Assembly (NCBI GenBank): GCA_905221605.1
Contig: CAJNDS010000076.1
Span: forward strand, 173,743 to 237,742
Direction: 5' to 3'
DNA length: 64,000 nucleotides
Source: Symbiodinium natans
Taxonomy: Eukaryota > Sar > Dinophyceae > Suessiales > Symbiodiniaceae
Every line of letters starts with the position of its first letter. Position 1 is the stretch's first letter. Shown piece by piece: positions 10,797 through 21,844 of the stretch. The notes under the pieces were generated by a model. It searched no databases and was not told the DNA's origin. It saw only the letters and a program-made list of their open reading frames with translations. Position numbers and translations under genes: made by a program.

Positions 10797-11379
10797 GGTT
10801 TAGGGCTGGCACTGTCACACCCTGTAACCGGAAAGCCTGTTATGTAACCAGAAAAACCTTATAGCCATTGACCCTGAACCCTAAATCCCAGATTGCGCAG
10901 AGCTTTGACGAAACTGCAGTACAAAAAGGATTCCTGAAGCCCTGTGGAGAAAACCCTCAACCGCAAGCCCCAAGCCCTCAACTCCAAGCCCGAAGCCCAA
11001 AACGTAATCCGCGGCTTTAGTACCCTAAACCCTAAACTCTAAACCCTAAACCCTAAACTCTAAACCCTAAACCCTAAAGTACCCTGCCCCCCAATCTCAG
11101 CCCTGCCAAAGCACAAGCTTCCGCGACTCGCACCTGAAAGTACAGCACAGGCACCGAGCGCTTCCTAGCACAGCGCCACTTGGACCGAACCACCCTCTTT
11201 TTGTTAAACCTTTGCTTTTAAAGGGTTTAGGGTTTAGGGTTAAAGGGGGGAGGGGGGGGGTACAGGGCCTTTCCGGTTTGTAGGGATTTTAGGGCTTCAC
11301 ATGATCTATACGGTTTAAGCATGGGGTTTGTAGGGTTTAGAAGGCGTCGTGGATTTCTAGGCCTTCATCGGGCTTATGA

Positions 11380-11482
11380 CTAGGCTGCCCAGTAGTACCC
11401 TTATTCCCTTTTTGGGGGGTTTAGGTTCCACTTATAAACCCCTTTGGGCACCCTTTTAAGCCTAGGTTACTGGGCAGCCTAG
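11380..11482. mobile_element. palindromic element, CTAGGCTGCCCAGTA family, with 4-bp duplication
   Basis: The ends CTAGGCTGCCCAGTA and TTACTGGGCAGCCTAG are inverted copies. ATGA precedes (11376-11379) and follows (11483-11486) the element. A second copy lies at 52159-52284 with a different duplication, TTGG. Confidence 0.75.
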
Positions 11483-11620
11483 ATGAAGTCTTACGAACTC
11501 CCCGAATCCCTCCCTTGCCTCCCCCCCCCGCCGGCCCTGACGCAAAGCGCCACGAAGCCCTCACGCGAGCGCAACCCTCAACCCTGGAAACTCTCAACGG
11601 CCCTGAGCCCAAAAATTTAT

Positions 11621-11734
11621 ACTTGCTGGTGCTAAGGGAGAGTGGAAGAGTGAAACCCTATAGCAGTCCCTATAGAATCCCTGTAGAATAGTCCCCATAT
11701 TCACTCTTCCACTCTCCCTTAAGCACCAGTAAGT
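11621..11734. mobile_element. palindromic element, ACTTGCTGGTGC family
   Basis: The left arm ACTTGCTGGTGCTAAGGGAG and the right arm TCCCTTAAGCACCAGTAAGT are inverted copies, extending to GAGTGGAAGAGTGAA/TTCACTCTTCCACTC. The centre repeats CCTATAG-type motifs. The flanks TATA and TTTA differ at one base. Confidence 0.65.
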
Positions 11735-12069
11735 TTAAGCCCAAGCCCAAGAACCTTAAACTCGAAACCGAAACCCGAATCAGGTTTTCCTGGGCTCATC
11801 AGCGGCCTCCATTATACCTCCGCATCGAGGGAAGGCCCACTGAACCTTCAAATGGGGATGGGGGTATGGGGAGGGTTTGTAAAGAATTGGGTTTAGCGTT
11901 TAGGTTTTAGAGTTTGTGACTTAGGGTTGAAGATCTAAGGCTTGAGGTTCAGAGGCGTTTGTGCCGCTGTTGATGTCCTAAAAAACGATCAGGAATATAA
12001 ACAAAAGCCTAAAGTGGACCCATGCCTCTCCCTGCTCCACGCCTGCTCCCGAAATGTATGGTGTTTTCA

Positions 12070-12192
12070 GGAGGGGGGTTCAAGGGGGGGCTACGTAACC
12101 TAAGGTTCCCTCATGCTCCCCACTACTCCCGAAGGCTCCCCTAAGCTTGTTGAAGGTCTTTTTAGGTACCCACCCCCTTGAACCCTCCTCCC
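12070..12192. mobile_element. palindromic element, GGAGGGGGGTTCAAGG ends
   Basis: GGAGGGGGGTTCAAGGGGGG on the left is mirrored by CCCCCTTGAACCCTCCTCC on the right. The interior contains CTCCCCACTACTCCCGAAGG. A partial relative may lie at 21905-21935 (GGAGGGGGTTTCAAGGGGGG). Confidence 0.5.
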
Positions 12193-12739
12193 TAAATGCC
12201 AGGCCCAAACACCCCAAACCCTCAATCGTCCGACCCCGACCCACAAACCCTGAACCCCAAAAACCTGACACCCTGAAACCCTACCCCTAAACCCCAGAAC
12301 CCCGAAATCCTCAACCCCCTGTAAACCTTACCGACCCAAACCCCCTAAACCCCATCCCAGGCCCTAAACCTGAATCCCAAAGCCCTAAACCCCTAAACCT
12401 CTATACCCCTATACCCCTAAACCCCCCAGACCCTAAAGCAGGTCCCTCTAAGGGGCAGCTCTGCGCAGCCTTGGGCGCCCGGGCGCTGGCCCCTTTGCTT
12501 AAGAGCGTTTAGGGTTTCAATCCAAAACCCTACACCCTACTTACCCTAGACCCTACACCCTAACCGGCTAAAGGGTTTGGGGTTCAAGGTCCGCGGGCGT
12601 CCTCGGGCTTTCCAGCTTTAAGGGCTTATGTGGGTCAAGGTTTCGGGCTTTCAGAGTTTGCTGTTTCTTGGCGGGTTTGAGCTTCGGGGTTTCGGGGTTT
12701 TCGGCAAAGTACAGAACCCACATGCACCCTTACGAACGC

Positions 12740-12966
12740 TAAACCCCTAAACCTCTAAACCCCAAACCCCAAACCAAGCCCCAAACCCTAAACCCTCAAC
12801 CCTGAACCCTGAACGCTGAACCCCAACCCTTAAACCCTGAACCCTGAACCCCTAAACCTAAACCCTAAACCCCAAACCCTAAACCCTAAACCCCAAACCC
12901 TAAACCCTAAACCCTAAACCCCAAACCCTAAACCCTAAACCCCAAACCCCAAACCCTAAACCCCAA
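12740..12966 (-). repeat. mixed CCCTAAA/CCCCAAA/CCCTGAA array
   Basis: A heterogeneous telomere-like array that alternates CCCTAAA and CCCCAAA. It ends shortly before the exon at 12993. Confidence 0.9.
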
Positions 12967-12992
12967 ACACCCCGTAGCCCCAAACTGCGAAG

Positions 12993-14664
12993 GTCGACGA
13001 CCAGCTGCCGAACGTCTTCGATGCCCTGGCGCACGGCCGGGACGCCGAAGGGGGCTCGGAGTTTTAGTGGGTTTAGGGTTTAGGGGTTAGGGGTTAGGGG
13101 TTTAGGGTTAGGGGTTTAGGGTTTAGGGTTTGGGGTTTGGGGTTTAGGGTTTAGGGTACTTTAGTGGTTTGGGGTACTTTAGGTTTTAGGGGTTTAAGGG
13201 TCTAGGGTTTGGGACTGGGGTTTAGGGTACTTTAGGTTTGGGATTTAAGGTTTCGGGTGTAGGGTTGAGTTATTTTTGAATTGGCGAGAGGGGGGGGGGG
13301 TTTTGCTTAGGGTTAGGAGTTGGGGTTTAGGGTTTAGGGTTTGTTCAGGGTTTATAGGGTTTATAGGGACCAGGGTTACGGATTTGATGCTTAGGGCTAG
13401 GTGTTTGCAGATTTCCGGCATCTGTAGGGATCAATGAATGAAGGATGTCTCGAGGCCCCGTAGGGCTTTTCGGGGGTGTCAAAAGAGGGGATTTAAGGTT
13501 TAGGGTTTAGGGTTTAGGGTTTAGGGTTTAGGGTTTAGGGTTTAGGGGGATTTAAGGTTTAGGGATAGAGTCGTTGTGCCCATGAAGGGAAATTTTTGGC
13601 AACGGAGAGTAATCCCCAAGAACATCGAGATAGTGGGGGGAAGGCAAGGTTCCAAGGTCTGTACACTCCTACCATACACCTGTCTTCATGAGGGGTTGAT
13701 CTTTCACCCCTTCAACGCTAAGCCCTCTATAACCCCAAAACACTAGACCCTGTATACCCTCCTGCCCTAAGCCCTAAACCCTCAAGGCTAAACCCTAAAC
13801 CCCAAGCCCTGTATGCCATCATCAGCCTCTCCTGACAGCCTAAGCCCCTAAACCCTAAACCATAAACCCTAAACCCTAAGCCCCCTCTACCATCATCAGT
13901 CAGCCCTAGACCCGACCTGTCCTGCAGGGGTGTCTGCGGTCGTGCTGGACCTCCAGGGCGGCTATGCCACTCACCTGATATGGTTATTAGGGTTTAGGGT
14001 TTAGGGTTTAGGGATTAGGGTTTAGGGTTTAGCGTTTAGGGTTTGGGTCATTTGAGCAGTTGAAGCCGTTAAAGGCCCAGCAGTTGGCGCCCAAGTTGGT
14101 AGATAGGGCTTATCGGGTTTGCAGTGCTTATAGGGTTTATACAGGGCTTGTATACGGATCATAGGGTTTGCATGAGGGACATAGTGCTGCGAGGTCTGGA
14201 ACCACGGCGGAGCGCTTCCGGGCGGGGCCATGCGAGCGAGGTCCTGGGCCGAGGTTCTGGCGTACTTGTGCTCCGGCCACAACCTGAAAGGAAACCTAAA
14301 AGCCCAAAAACTCTCTAGCCCTGAAACCCTAAAGCCCTGAAACCCTAAAACCCTAGACCTTAGCCTGAAACCCCTAGACCTACACCTAGACTTTGCAGAT
14401 AAACTCCGAAATCCCATAAGCCCAAACATCCCTAACTCCAAATCCCAAACCTCATGCGGGGCCGGGTTCAGATGTCGGGGATGTTGTTGGGGTTTGAGGA
14501 ACCTTGGCATAGGAGGGGAGGGGGGGGTTTAGGGTTTAGGGGTTTAGGGTTAGGCAAAGCACAAGCGCCTTGCGCGACATGTGGACCCGTTGTGTGCAAA
14601 CCGCAAGCAACAACTCCTGAGGCAGATTCTCCCTAGGGCTGCAGCCCTGGATTCTACCAGCAAG
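12993..14664 (+). CDS. partial multi-exon gene, unrecognised
   Basis: Islands on the + strand: 12993-13057 (VDDQLPNVFDALAHGRDAEG), 13930-13981 (VSAVVLDLQGGYATHLIW, after CCTGCAG), 14194-14290 (GALPGGAMRARSWAEVLAYL, ending before GAAACC) and 14554-14664 (KHKRLARHVDPLCANRKQ, continuing LLRQILPRAAALDSTSK). The last begins after TAG|G and ends AAG|GCTT, a GC donor in phase 0. Introns are TTTAGGG-rich (13070-13160, 13495-13550, 13990-14040). No domain is recognised, and the islands may belong to more than one gene. Confidence 0.4.
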
Positions 14665-14671
14665 GCTTAAA

Positions 14672-14772
14672 GCCCTAAACCCTAAACCCTAAACCCTAAC
14701 CCTAAACCCTAAACCCTAAACCCTAAACCCTAAACCCTAAACCCTAAACCCTAAACCCTAAACCCTAAACCC
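14672..14772 (-). repeat. interstitial telomeric array, CCCTAAA
   Basis: Near-perfect array that starts within ten bases of the exon end at 14664. Confidence 0.93.
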
Positions 14773-14773
14773 C

Positions 14774-14870
14774 AATTCGAGTCGCAGCTCAAAAGCCAGG
14801 AATGGCACGCCGGCCGTCCCTGCAACTGCCGGCCACACTCCGCGAGGGCGGCCCGAACGCACCTAGCTGG
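14774..14870 (+). repeat. dispersed exon-like segment, copy 1 of 3
   Basis: A segment containing AATTCGAGTCGCAGCTC and CAGGAATGGCACG recurs at 16553-16640 and, in a shortened form, at 17638-17735. Each copy directly follows or precedes CCCTAAA-type sequence. It may be a duplicated coding exon (frames QEWHAGRPCNCRP and QEWHDIYPCNFRLL), but no single frame is cleanly kept in all three. Confidence 0.5.
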
Positions 14871-15099
14871 GGAGCTCATTTTGGGGGTTTAGGGTTTGGG
14901 GTTTAGGGTTTAGGGTTTGGGGTTTGGGGTTTAGGGTTTAGGGCTACTACTATACGGGTCGGAAGAATTAATAATATTATTCCCTTCAGGTTACTTAATA
15001 TTTGTACTATAATGACCCCCCCAGTAGGCCCTGGGACATTTTGTATTATCCCTTACTGGGTTCAAGAGGATCATCTTAAGGGAAATTGTATAGGGTCTG

Positions 15100-15665
15100 G
15101 GTTCCCAATAGCGTTCTGAACGTTTCAACGAGACGTCTTCAACGAAACTTTTTTACCGGAGTTTTTCACCGAACCTTCTTTTAACCGACATGTTTTAGAT
15201 TTCAAACCTGTTCTCGAGAGTACTGGCGTCGGGTTTTGAACGAAACGTGTTGAACGAAGCGTTTTGAACGAAACGTTCTTTTTATGTCCTATTCATTATA
15301 ATCATTATTTTTTGGGGGGGGGGAGGGGGGGCAGGGGACGGGTAAACATTTTGGGGCGGGGTGGTTTAAAAACCTGCTGTATGGCTTAAAGTTGGGATGT
15401 TCCCCCTCATACTAACAGTCCTGAAAACGGGATTATAGTACCCCTACTACAATCCCTATGAAGGACTGTTCAATGTACAGTAGTTGGGTCCCAACAATGT
15501 GTTGACTGCTTGGAAGGGCACAGCGGTTTAAGTGAGCTGAGCATTTGGCCTTTTCGAGCCGCGTCCGATTAATCTGCTAACACTCGGCTTGCCAGCTGTT
15601 TAGACAAAAAGCTTGGGACATTCAGGATGATGCCACATCCCATTGTTATTTGTTTTGAGGGTTGA
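15100..15665. repeat. dispersed repeat with CGAAACGTTTTGAA tandem core
   Basis: Imperfect 14-bp units of the type GAACGAAACGTTTT occupy 15115-15290. They are followed at 15540-15665 by a tail containing GAGCATTTGGCC, ATGATGCCACAT and TTTTGAGGG. The same order recurs at 57560-58005, and a short core at 22553-22612, so this is one family of about 450-570 bp. A hAT-like MITE sits inside this copy at 15392-15494. Confidence 0.6.
15392..15494. mobile_element. hAT-like MITE, GGGATGTTCC family
   Basis: TTGGGATGTTCCCCCTCATA and ACTAACAGTCCT form a good left arm. The right arm is decayed (GAAGGACTGTTCAATGTACA, then GGGTCCCAA). It appears to be inserted in the dispersed repeat spanning 15100-15665. 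Confidence 0.55.
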
Positions 15666-15785
15666 GGGTTTGGGGTTTGGGGTTTGGGGATTGGGGATTG
15701 GGGTTGGGGTTTAGGGCCCTGACTGCCTTGGGGATCTTTCTGGCCCTGAGACGAACGAAGTCCGAAGCTCGCAACCCAAGAGAAT

Positions 15786-15848
15786 TTGGGGTTTAGGGTT
15801 TAGGGTTTAGGGTTTAGGGTTTAGGGTTTAGGGTTTAGGGTTTAGGGT
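15786..15848 (+). repeat. interstitial telomeric array, TTTAGGG
   Basis: Nine near-perfect TTTAGGG units. Confidence 0.92.
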
Positions 15849-16380
15849 CCTCAGCCTTACAATGCTGCTAAGCCCCCTCGCCCTAAGGCACTATCCACCC
15901 TAAATCCCCAAAGTAGCTGTGTGCCGCAAAACCCCTTCATACGTCATTCACAACAGGTGATATAGAACCCTTCAATTTCCTTTACAGCTTCAAAACGCCA
16001 GTATAAGCGCTAACGCCCCAAGGCCTCAAGCCCAAGGCCCTCAACCTCAATCGAGGTTTAAGGGTCCACGCCTTGGGGAATGAGGTGGTTTCAGAGAGGC
16101 CTTTTGAAGAAAAGGGTAGATGGAGCCTTCGAAGGCTTGTGCCTGGGAGTTGTTGCGGGTTTTTTTAAGTCCCTTTCTGGGTGGGGAGGGGGGATGCGTT
16201 TTGTAAGGGGTCCCATCGCCAACAGTGTTTGAGCACTTTGGAACAACACCCTAAACCCTAAACCCTAAACCCTAAACCCTAAACCCTCAACGCTCTTCCA
16301 CGCTCTGTTGGGTTTCAGTTCAGGGCTTCTACGAAGGCTTCGGAGGCCCCTCTGACAGTCAGGAACGGATTAAAGCCCTC

Positions 16381-16750
16381 AACCCTAAACCCTAAACCCT
16401 ACACCCTACACCCTAAACCCTAAACCCTAAACCCCAAAGCCTAAACCCTAAACCCTAAACCCTAAACCCTAAACCCTAAACCCTAAACCCTAAACCCTAA
16501 ACCCTAAACCTCAACCCTCAACCCTAAACCCGAAACCCTAAACCCCACAGCCTAATTCGAGTCTCAGCTGAAAGTCAGGAATGGCACGACATCTATCCCT
16601 GCAACTTCCGGCTACTCGCCGCGAGGGTGGCGCGAATGCACTAAACCCTAAACCCGAAACCCGCCTAAACCCGAAACCCCAAACCCTCCTAAACCCTAAA
16701 CCCTAAACCCTAAACCCTAAACCCTAAACCCTAAACCCTAAACCCTCCTA
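16381..16750 (-). repeat. telomeric arrays flanking an exon-like copy
   Basis: CCCTAAA arrays at 16381-16535 and 16690-16750 flank copy 2 of the dispersed exon-like segment (16553-16640). Variants include CCCTACA and CCCTCAA. Confidence 0.9.
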
Positions 16751-16845
16751 AACCCTAGACCCCTGAGCTGAGGGCGTCCGAGGTCTCCGACCCATTGGGG
16801 CTGAACCTTCCTTGCCTACGGGGGGGGGGGTCTTTCGGTTTGGGG

Positions 16846-16941
16846 TTGGGATGTTCCCCTTAAACGAACAGTCGAGATTATATAGTACCCCCCACTGCAA
16901 TCCCTACTAAGGAGCTGTTCGGATGAGGGGGAACATCCCAA
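16846..16941. mobile_element. hAT-like MITE with 8-bp duplication
   Basis: TTGGGATGTTCCCC on the left is mirrored by GGGGGAACATCCCAA on the right. The flanks are GTTTGGGG (16838-16845) and GTTTAGGG (16942-16949), seven of eight matching. The interior has AGTACCCCCCACTGCAATCC. Confidence 0.7.
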
Positions 16942-17287
16942 GTTTAGGGTTTCGGGGGCCTTTCGGGGCGTTTCGGAGGGTTCGGACTGACTCCTCAAGC
17001 GTGATCACGAGCTTTCTATCGTGCAACTTGGAGAGGGGGATCCGGTTGAGGGTTGAGTGCTTAGGGTTTAGGGTTAAGGGTTTAGGGACTGAAGGCTGAG
17101 CAAAGGGTGTGAAAACCATTCAGACTGGAGCAAGCCCCCCGCAACAGCAAGAAGAAAAAGGGGGGCCCCCAGGCGCCCCTAGAAAGTCCTATATAGCCTA
17201 CAGCTCCTACACACTTCCCACAACCGTGGCCTAGGGCCCTTTGCACCTTTACACCCACCTTAACAAGCTCAAGCCCAAGCCACGAGC

Positions 17288-17581
17288 TTGCGCATCCTCA
17301 AGCCTCACCTAGGGCTCTGGAATCTGTACAAGGGCGGAAGACTAGTGCGAGGGAGTTGTCCCAAAATCACGTCCTTCGTGGAAGCCCGGTTGCGAACAGG
17401 ACCTCATGAGAAATGGCATCAAAGGAGGGCCTTTTTGCTTGAGAGCAATACACCTTGGCAGTCAACCACGTTGCCACCCCTGGGTTTCGACGTTTCGAGA
17501 CACTACTTCGCAAGGATTCCCATGAACTTTGGGAGTTTCATCAAGTCTTGGTCTAAAGGTGTCTGCTGCTGCTGCTCTTAG
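17288..17581 (+). CDS. possible exon ending in a cysteine run
   Basis: A repeat-free frame of about 97 codons ends KSWSKGVCCCCS and a TAG stop at 17579-17581. The product is basic and soluble-looking, with no recognised domain. It starts without an ATG, so if real it is a terminal exon. A Cys-rich C-terminus can be lipidated in some small GTPases, but nothing else here supports that. A GCTGCTGCTGCT microsatellite codes the Cys run. Confidence 0.3.
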   Translation: MRILKPHLGLWNLYKGGRLVRGSCPKITSFVEARLRTGPHEKWHQRRAFLLESNTPWQSTTLPPLGFDVSRHYFARIPMNFGSFIKSWSKGVCCCCS

Positions 17582-17899
17582 GCCTATATATCAAAAGCTG
17601 GGAGGCAGCAAGGCTCTTCCCTAGTGCCCACCAACTTGGGTGCAGCCAACCCTGAAGTGAAAGCCAGGAATAGCACGCCAACCGTCCCTGCAACGTCGGG
17701 CTACACCCCACGAGGGCGGCCCGAATGCACTGAGCTGAGCTGAAGTCTTCAGGGGGTCCTGCCCGGAGTGTTTAGGGCACAGGGCACAGGGTTTCGCGCT
17801 CGGGTACCAGGAACCCTTTCTGAGAACTCTCCTATACATAAACCCTAGAAACCCAATGAACCCTATCAACCCAAAGCAGCACAAGACCCTTTAAGCCCA

Positions 17900-18236
17900 A
17901 AACCCTTTACCAAAACCTCCCGGAAGCCCTCTGTCCTAAACCCCATAAGCCCTAAACCCTCAATCTGTTTTTCAAAAGCGCCCAGTCGCCCTCAACCCTA
18001 GACCCCTAAACCTAAACCTTAAACCCTAAACCATAAACCCTAAATCCATCACCCTAAACCCCTTAAACCCCCACAAGGCCTTGACCCCGCTTGTACCCCT
18101 CTTATAGCCCTTGTAACCACCCCCTTACACCCCCCCTTAACCCTGAACCCTAAACCCTAAACCTTAAACTCACTCGCCCTAAACCCTAAACCCTAAACCC
18201 TAAACCCCTTATACCCCCCTTCGAACCCCCCTGACA
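17900..18236. other. decayed telomeric stretch without a gene
   Basis: CCCTAAA units diverge here to CCCCTTATACCC and CCTTAAACC forms. I see no exon before 18238. Confidence 0.5.
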
Positions 18237-18237
18237 G

Positions 18238-18676
18238 GTCCCCGAGCCCGCCGGCCTCCACGGCTTCGGCCTACCTCCCGCGCTCGCAGCTGCCCGGGCT
18301 GAAATGATCAAAGTAAGTCGTTTAGGGTTCAGGGTTCAGGGTTCAGGGAACCGTTCAGGGTTTAGGGTTTAGGGTTTAGGGTTTAGGGTTTAGGGTTTAG
18401 GGTTTGGCCTTTTGCCAAATTATCCGTTGCTAAGGCCGAAAAAACCCCTGAACACCCCCCTAAGCCCCAAGCCCCTAACCCCTATCATCATCCCTTTCAA
18501 GGAGGGTTAGTGTAACGGGGGACATCCCAAGGTATTGAAACCCTAAACCCTAAACCCTAAACCCTAAACCCTCAAGGGTATCGTGCAACAAGTATGTATG
18601 CTTTCGGGGCCGATTTTAAGTGGGTGAAGGGTCAGGATAGAAAGCCGATGTTCCAAGAGTGGGATTTCAGTGCTCG
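18238..18676 (+). CDS. two exons of an unrecognised gene
   Basis: Exon 18238-18312 has textbook borders (CTGACAG before, GTAAGT after) and is exactly 25 codons: PEPAGLHGFGLPPALAAARA and then EMIK. Island 18622-18676 reads VKGQDRKPMFQEWDFSA. Between them lie TTTAGGG (18360-18410) and CCCTAAA (18538-18572) arrays. This is one of the few introns here with a consensus GTAAGT donor. Confidence 0.5.
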
Positions 18677-18751
18677 CCCTAAGCCCTACAGGCTAAACCC
18701 TAAGCGCTAAGCCCTAAGCCCTAAAGCCTAAACCCTCCTGAACTGACCTAA

Positions 18752-18846
18752 GCCTTTCCTCCCGAGGGCGGATACCGCCGCGGTGCCCAACTCGCAAGCT
18801 GCCCCCTACATGCCACAGACCCTGCAGCAGCCCGACTGGGAATCCT
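18752..18846 (+). repeat. duplicated exon-like segment, copies at 18752 and 19628
   Basis: Two segments of about 95 bp, 18752-18846 and 19628-19730, share CCTCCCGAGGGCGGATA, CTCGCAAGCTGCC and CTACATGCCACAGACCCTGC. In one frame they read SQAAPYMPQTLQQPDWES and SQAANYMPQTLQRPGWES, so coding duplication is likely. Only the second copy stays open past WES. Confidence 0.55.
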
Positions 18847-18865
18847 AAGGTCCTGAAAAGGAACG

Positions 18866-18960
18866 AAGGTAGGGGGACCCCTAAGATATACCCCGAAATA
18901 GTTTGATCCCCGTATAACAAGGACCCAAATCAGGTACCCCTAATATCGGAAACTCCCCAA
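18866..18960. mobile_element. partial palindromic element, GGTTTACGA/GGACCCC family
   Basis: AAGGACCCAAATCAGGTACC and CCTAATATCGGAAACTCCCC match the right half of the family at 7110 and 31789. The left half is reduced to GGGGGACCCC. Confidence 0.4.
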
Positions 18961-19749
18961 ATTGAAGGGCTTAACTGGTTCATGGGGTAAATTGTATAGG
19001 GATTAGGGTTTTGTGGGGTTTGGGGATTGTTGGAGTTTCAGGGTTTCAGCTATAGGGCTTTGGATGATTTAGGGGATTGAGGTCACGAGCCATGAGTCAT
19101 TAAGAAAACCCTAAATTTATATAAGCCCTAAACCCATAAAGCCCCTAAAGCCCCTAAACCCTAAACCCTAAACCCTAAACCCTAAACTCTTGGGGATTGA
19201 AGCATTTCTGGAGGGCATCCCAGGGTACCGTTGTTGAGGGCACTAGGGGGGACCCATTTAGGCCTTAAGCTTTTCATTTGGAGGTGTTTGTGGGTTTGTT
19301 GTTTGTTTTCTTGTGTCTTCCGGGGTCTTCGCTTTTCTGAGGCGCGCTCGGGTTCAGGGGGCGTGAGGGTGTGCATAGGGCAAACCTTGCTCGGCCTTCC
19401 GCATTCTGGCGAAACACTGTCGAACGTCATCTCGGAGAAGTCGAGATTCCCCTTAGGTCCCAGTGGCCAGAAGCCCAAATGCCTAAGCCAAAGGGCGAAA
19501 CCTCTAGAACCCTTCAACTCTAAGCCTCTGAAGTGGCCTACCCCCTAAACCCAAAACCCTAAGCTTAATCCCTAAAGAACACCAAGCCACCTTAAGCGCC
19601 TAAACCCCGCCTTAGACCCCGGACCCCTCCCTTCCTCCCGAGGGCGGATATCCCCTCGATGCCCAGCTCGCAAGCTGCCAACTACATGCCACAGACCCTG
19701 CAGCGCCCCGGCTGGGAATCCTGGGACCCTCCGAGGGCTTGAAGTAAAG

Positions 19750-19935
19750 GGTTTAGAGGGTTTACAGTTTAGAGCGTTTAGAAAGTTTAGAGGGTTTAGA
19801 CAGTTTCGAGGGTTTAGAGGGTTTAAAGGGTTTGGAGGGTTTAGATGGTTCAGAGGGTTTAGAGGATTTACATGGTTTGGAGGGTTTGGAGGGTTTAGGG
19901 GGTTTAGGGGGTTTAGAGGGTTGAAAGAGGTTTAC
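19750..19935 (-). repeat. decayed telomere-like minisatellite, GGGTTTAGA
   Basis: About 18 units of a nine-base variant, GGGTTTAGA or GGGTTTGGA. The lysine/proline-rich open frame over it is a repeat artefact. Confidence 0.85.
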
Positions 19936-20272
19936 GGGTCCCCCACAAATACAGCGAAAAGCCCCAACACAAGGGACCAAGGGAGGACGATTTCAGGCTG
20001 GCGTTGGATAAAGCTTATTGAGGCTTGGCACGGGCTAACACTCTAAACCCCAAGCCCCTCAATGTCCCCCTTCAGTGGGCTTCTTTTGTGTGGCGCCCCT
20101 TAGAAATCCATGAGGCAAGGCCTCCCACAGCCCGAACTCGAACGAAGGCGAAGTTCACAATCTTCGGGGCTTAGGGCTATTCTTCGGCTTAGGGTGGTAG
20201 GGTTTAGAACGTGCTTCAGGGCTATTTTTTGGCTTAGGGTGTAGGGTTTAGAACGTGCTTCAGGGCTCAAGT

Positions 20273-21146
20273 GAGCTCGATGGTCCTCAGGCCCCGGATT
20301 TTGGAAAGCTGCCGTTCTCAGAGCTTCGGCCCAACGCTTGAAAACCCTAAAGACATCGATTTCCTACGCGTAAACCCCAGACCCAAAAACCCAAAACCAC
20401 CCAAAACCCAAAACCCTAAACCGAAACCCCAAACCCAAAACCCTAAACCCCTAAACCCCAAAACCCTAACCTCTAAACCCCCAAACCCGAAACCCTAAAC
20501 CCAAAACCCAAAACCCCCAAAACCCCCAAAACCCTAAGCCGTAAACTTTATGCGCCGCCAAGCCCAGGAAGGTCCTTCCGGACCTGCCCGACGCGTACGC
20601 GCGGCCAGCGGTGCCGCAGCAAGACCCGCCGCTCGGGAAGTTTAGGGGTTCAGGGTTCAGGGGTTCAGGGGCTTAGGGTTCAGGATTTCGGGTTTAAGGT
20701 TTAAGGTTCAGGGTTCAGGGTTTTGGGTTTTGGGTTTAGGGTGTCTTGTTAGGGTTGCAGGTTTGGATGTAGGGTTTAGGGCTGCGGCTCCTCGGAGCAT
20801 GTTCTTTATCACTGTTCTGTATGGGGGGGTGAGGGGGGTTTCCAAGAGGTCTAAGGAGCTTTTCGGCGGATTTCAGGAGGTGTAGAGCGAGAAGATTAAG
20901 GGCTTAGGATTTAGGGTTTGGGGGGTAAGTCAGGGTATCGGGGGGCTAGTGGACTAACCTGCACCCCACAATCGCTTAAAGCGGTTTGGGGTTTGAGGGT
21001 TTCAGGGCTTTAGGTAGTTTAGGGTTTAAGGATTTTGGGGGTTTCAGGGTTTTAGGGACCTGGGCGCCCTGAAGATCTGTTTGCCAGCCTCTCTTCACAG
21101 GCACCTGCCTGCGACGCAGTGTCTGCATGCCCAGCCCCTTGGCAGG
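20273..21146 (+). CDS. three exons of an unrecognised gene
   Basis: Islands: 20273-20338 (ELDGPQAPDFGKLPFSELRP), 20568-20641 (KVLPDLPDAYARPAVPQQ, after CCCAG) and 21062-21146 (RPEDLFASLSSQAPACDAVS, ending TGGCAG before GTTTTG). All are Pro/Asp-rich and open in one frame. CCCAAAA- and TTTAGGG-derived introns separate them. Confidence 0.4.
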
Positions 21147-21844
21147 TTTTGGGCCCCCGTCTCTAAAAACCGTGAACCCTAGGGGCACCCATAACCTCAC
21201 CCGCTTTCTAAGCCCTACGCCCTAGACCTTATCCTCGGCCTGCAATCGACTGTGCTGACCTTCCCCCAAGCCTCTTGGACCCAAAGCTCTACACAAAAAA
21301 AGTTGCTATTGGGTTTTTTTCGGGGTTACCACATTATGCCCATGAGTTTTGGCCTAGACCAACCCCAAACCCTAAAACCCCTTACCTTCACCTCAACCCT
21401 CCCCTCGAACACTAAACCCAAAGCCTCAAAACCCTGAAGGGTTCAGGATCTAGTCCCGTTTGTGTTCCAAAAAGCCCTATAAGCCCAAAGAAACCTCATC
21501 CTCATAAACCTTGCAGCAATTTTAGCCCTGAAAACCCTACAAACCCTCTTTTCAGTCCCAGGCATTTATAAAACCTCCTAAACCCTGTAATGAAACTCCA
21601 ATCATCTATAAGCCCAAACCCTAGAAACCCTATAATGAGTCCTTCAACCCTATCCAAGAAACCCTATAATAAACCCCACAACAAACCCTATAATCGCCCC
21701 TAAACCCTAAACCCTAAACCCTAAACCCTAAACCCTAAAGCCCAAACCCTAAACCCTGAACCCTGAACCCTGAACCCTGAACCCTGAACCCTGAACCCTA
21801 AAACAACAAGAGAGCATGTTGCACCTCAGGGCCCAGGTGCCCCC

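Noticed and set aside
14022-14510. Minus-strand open frame of 162 codons
   Set aside because: It crosses telomere-like repeats and runs opposite a better + strand exon at 14194-14290.
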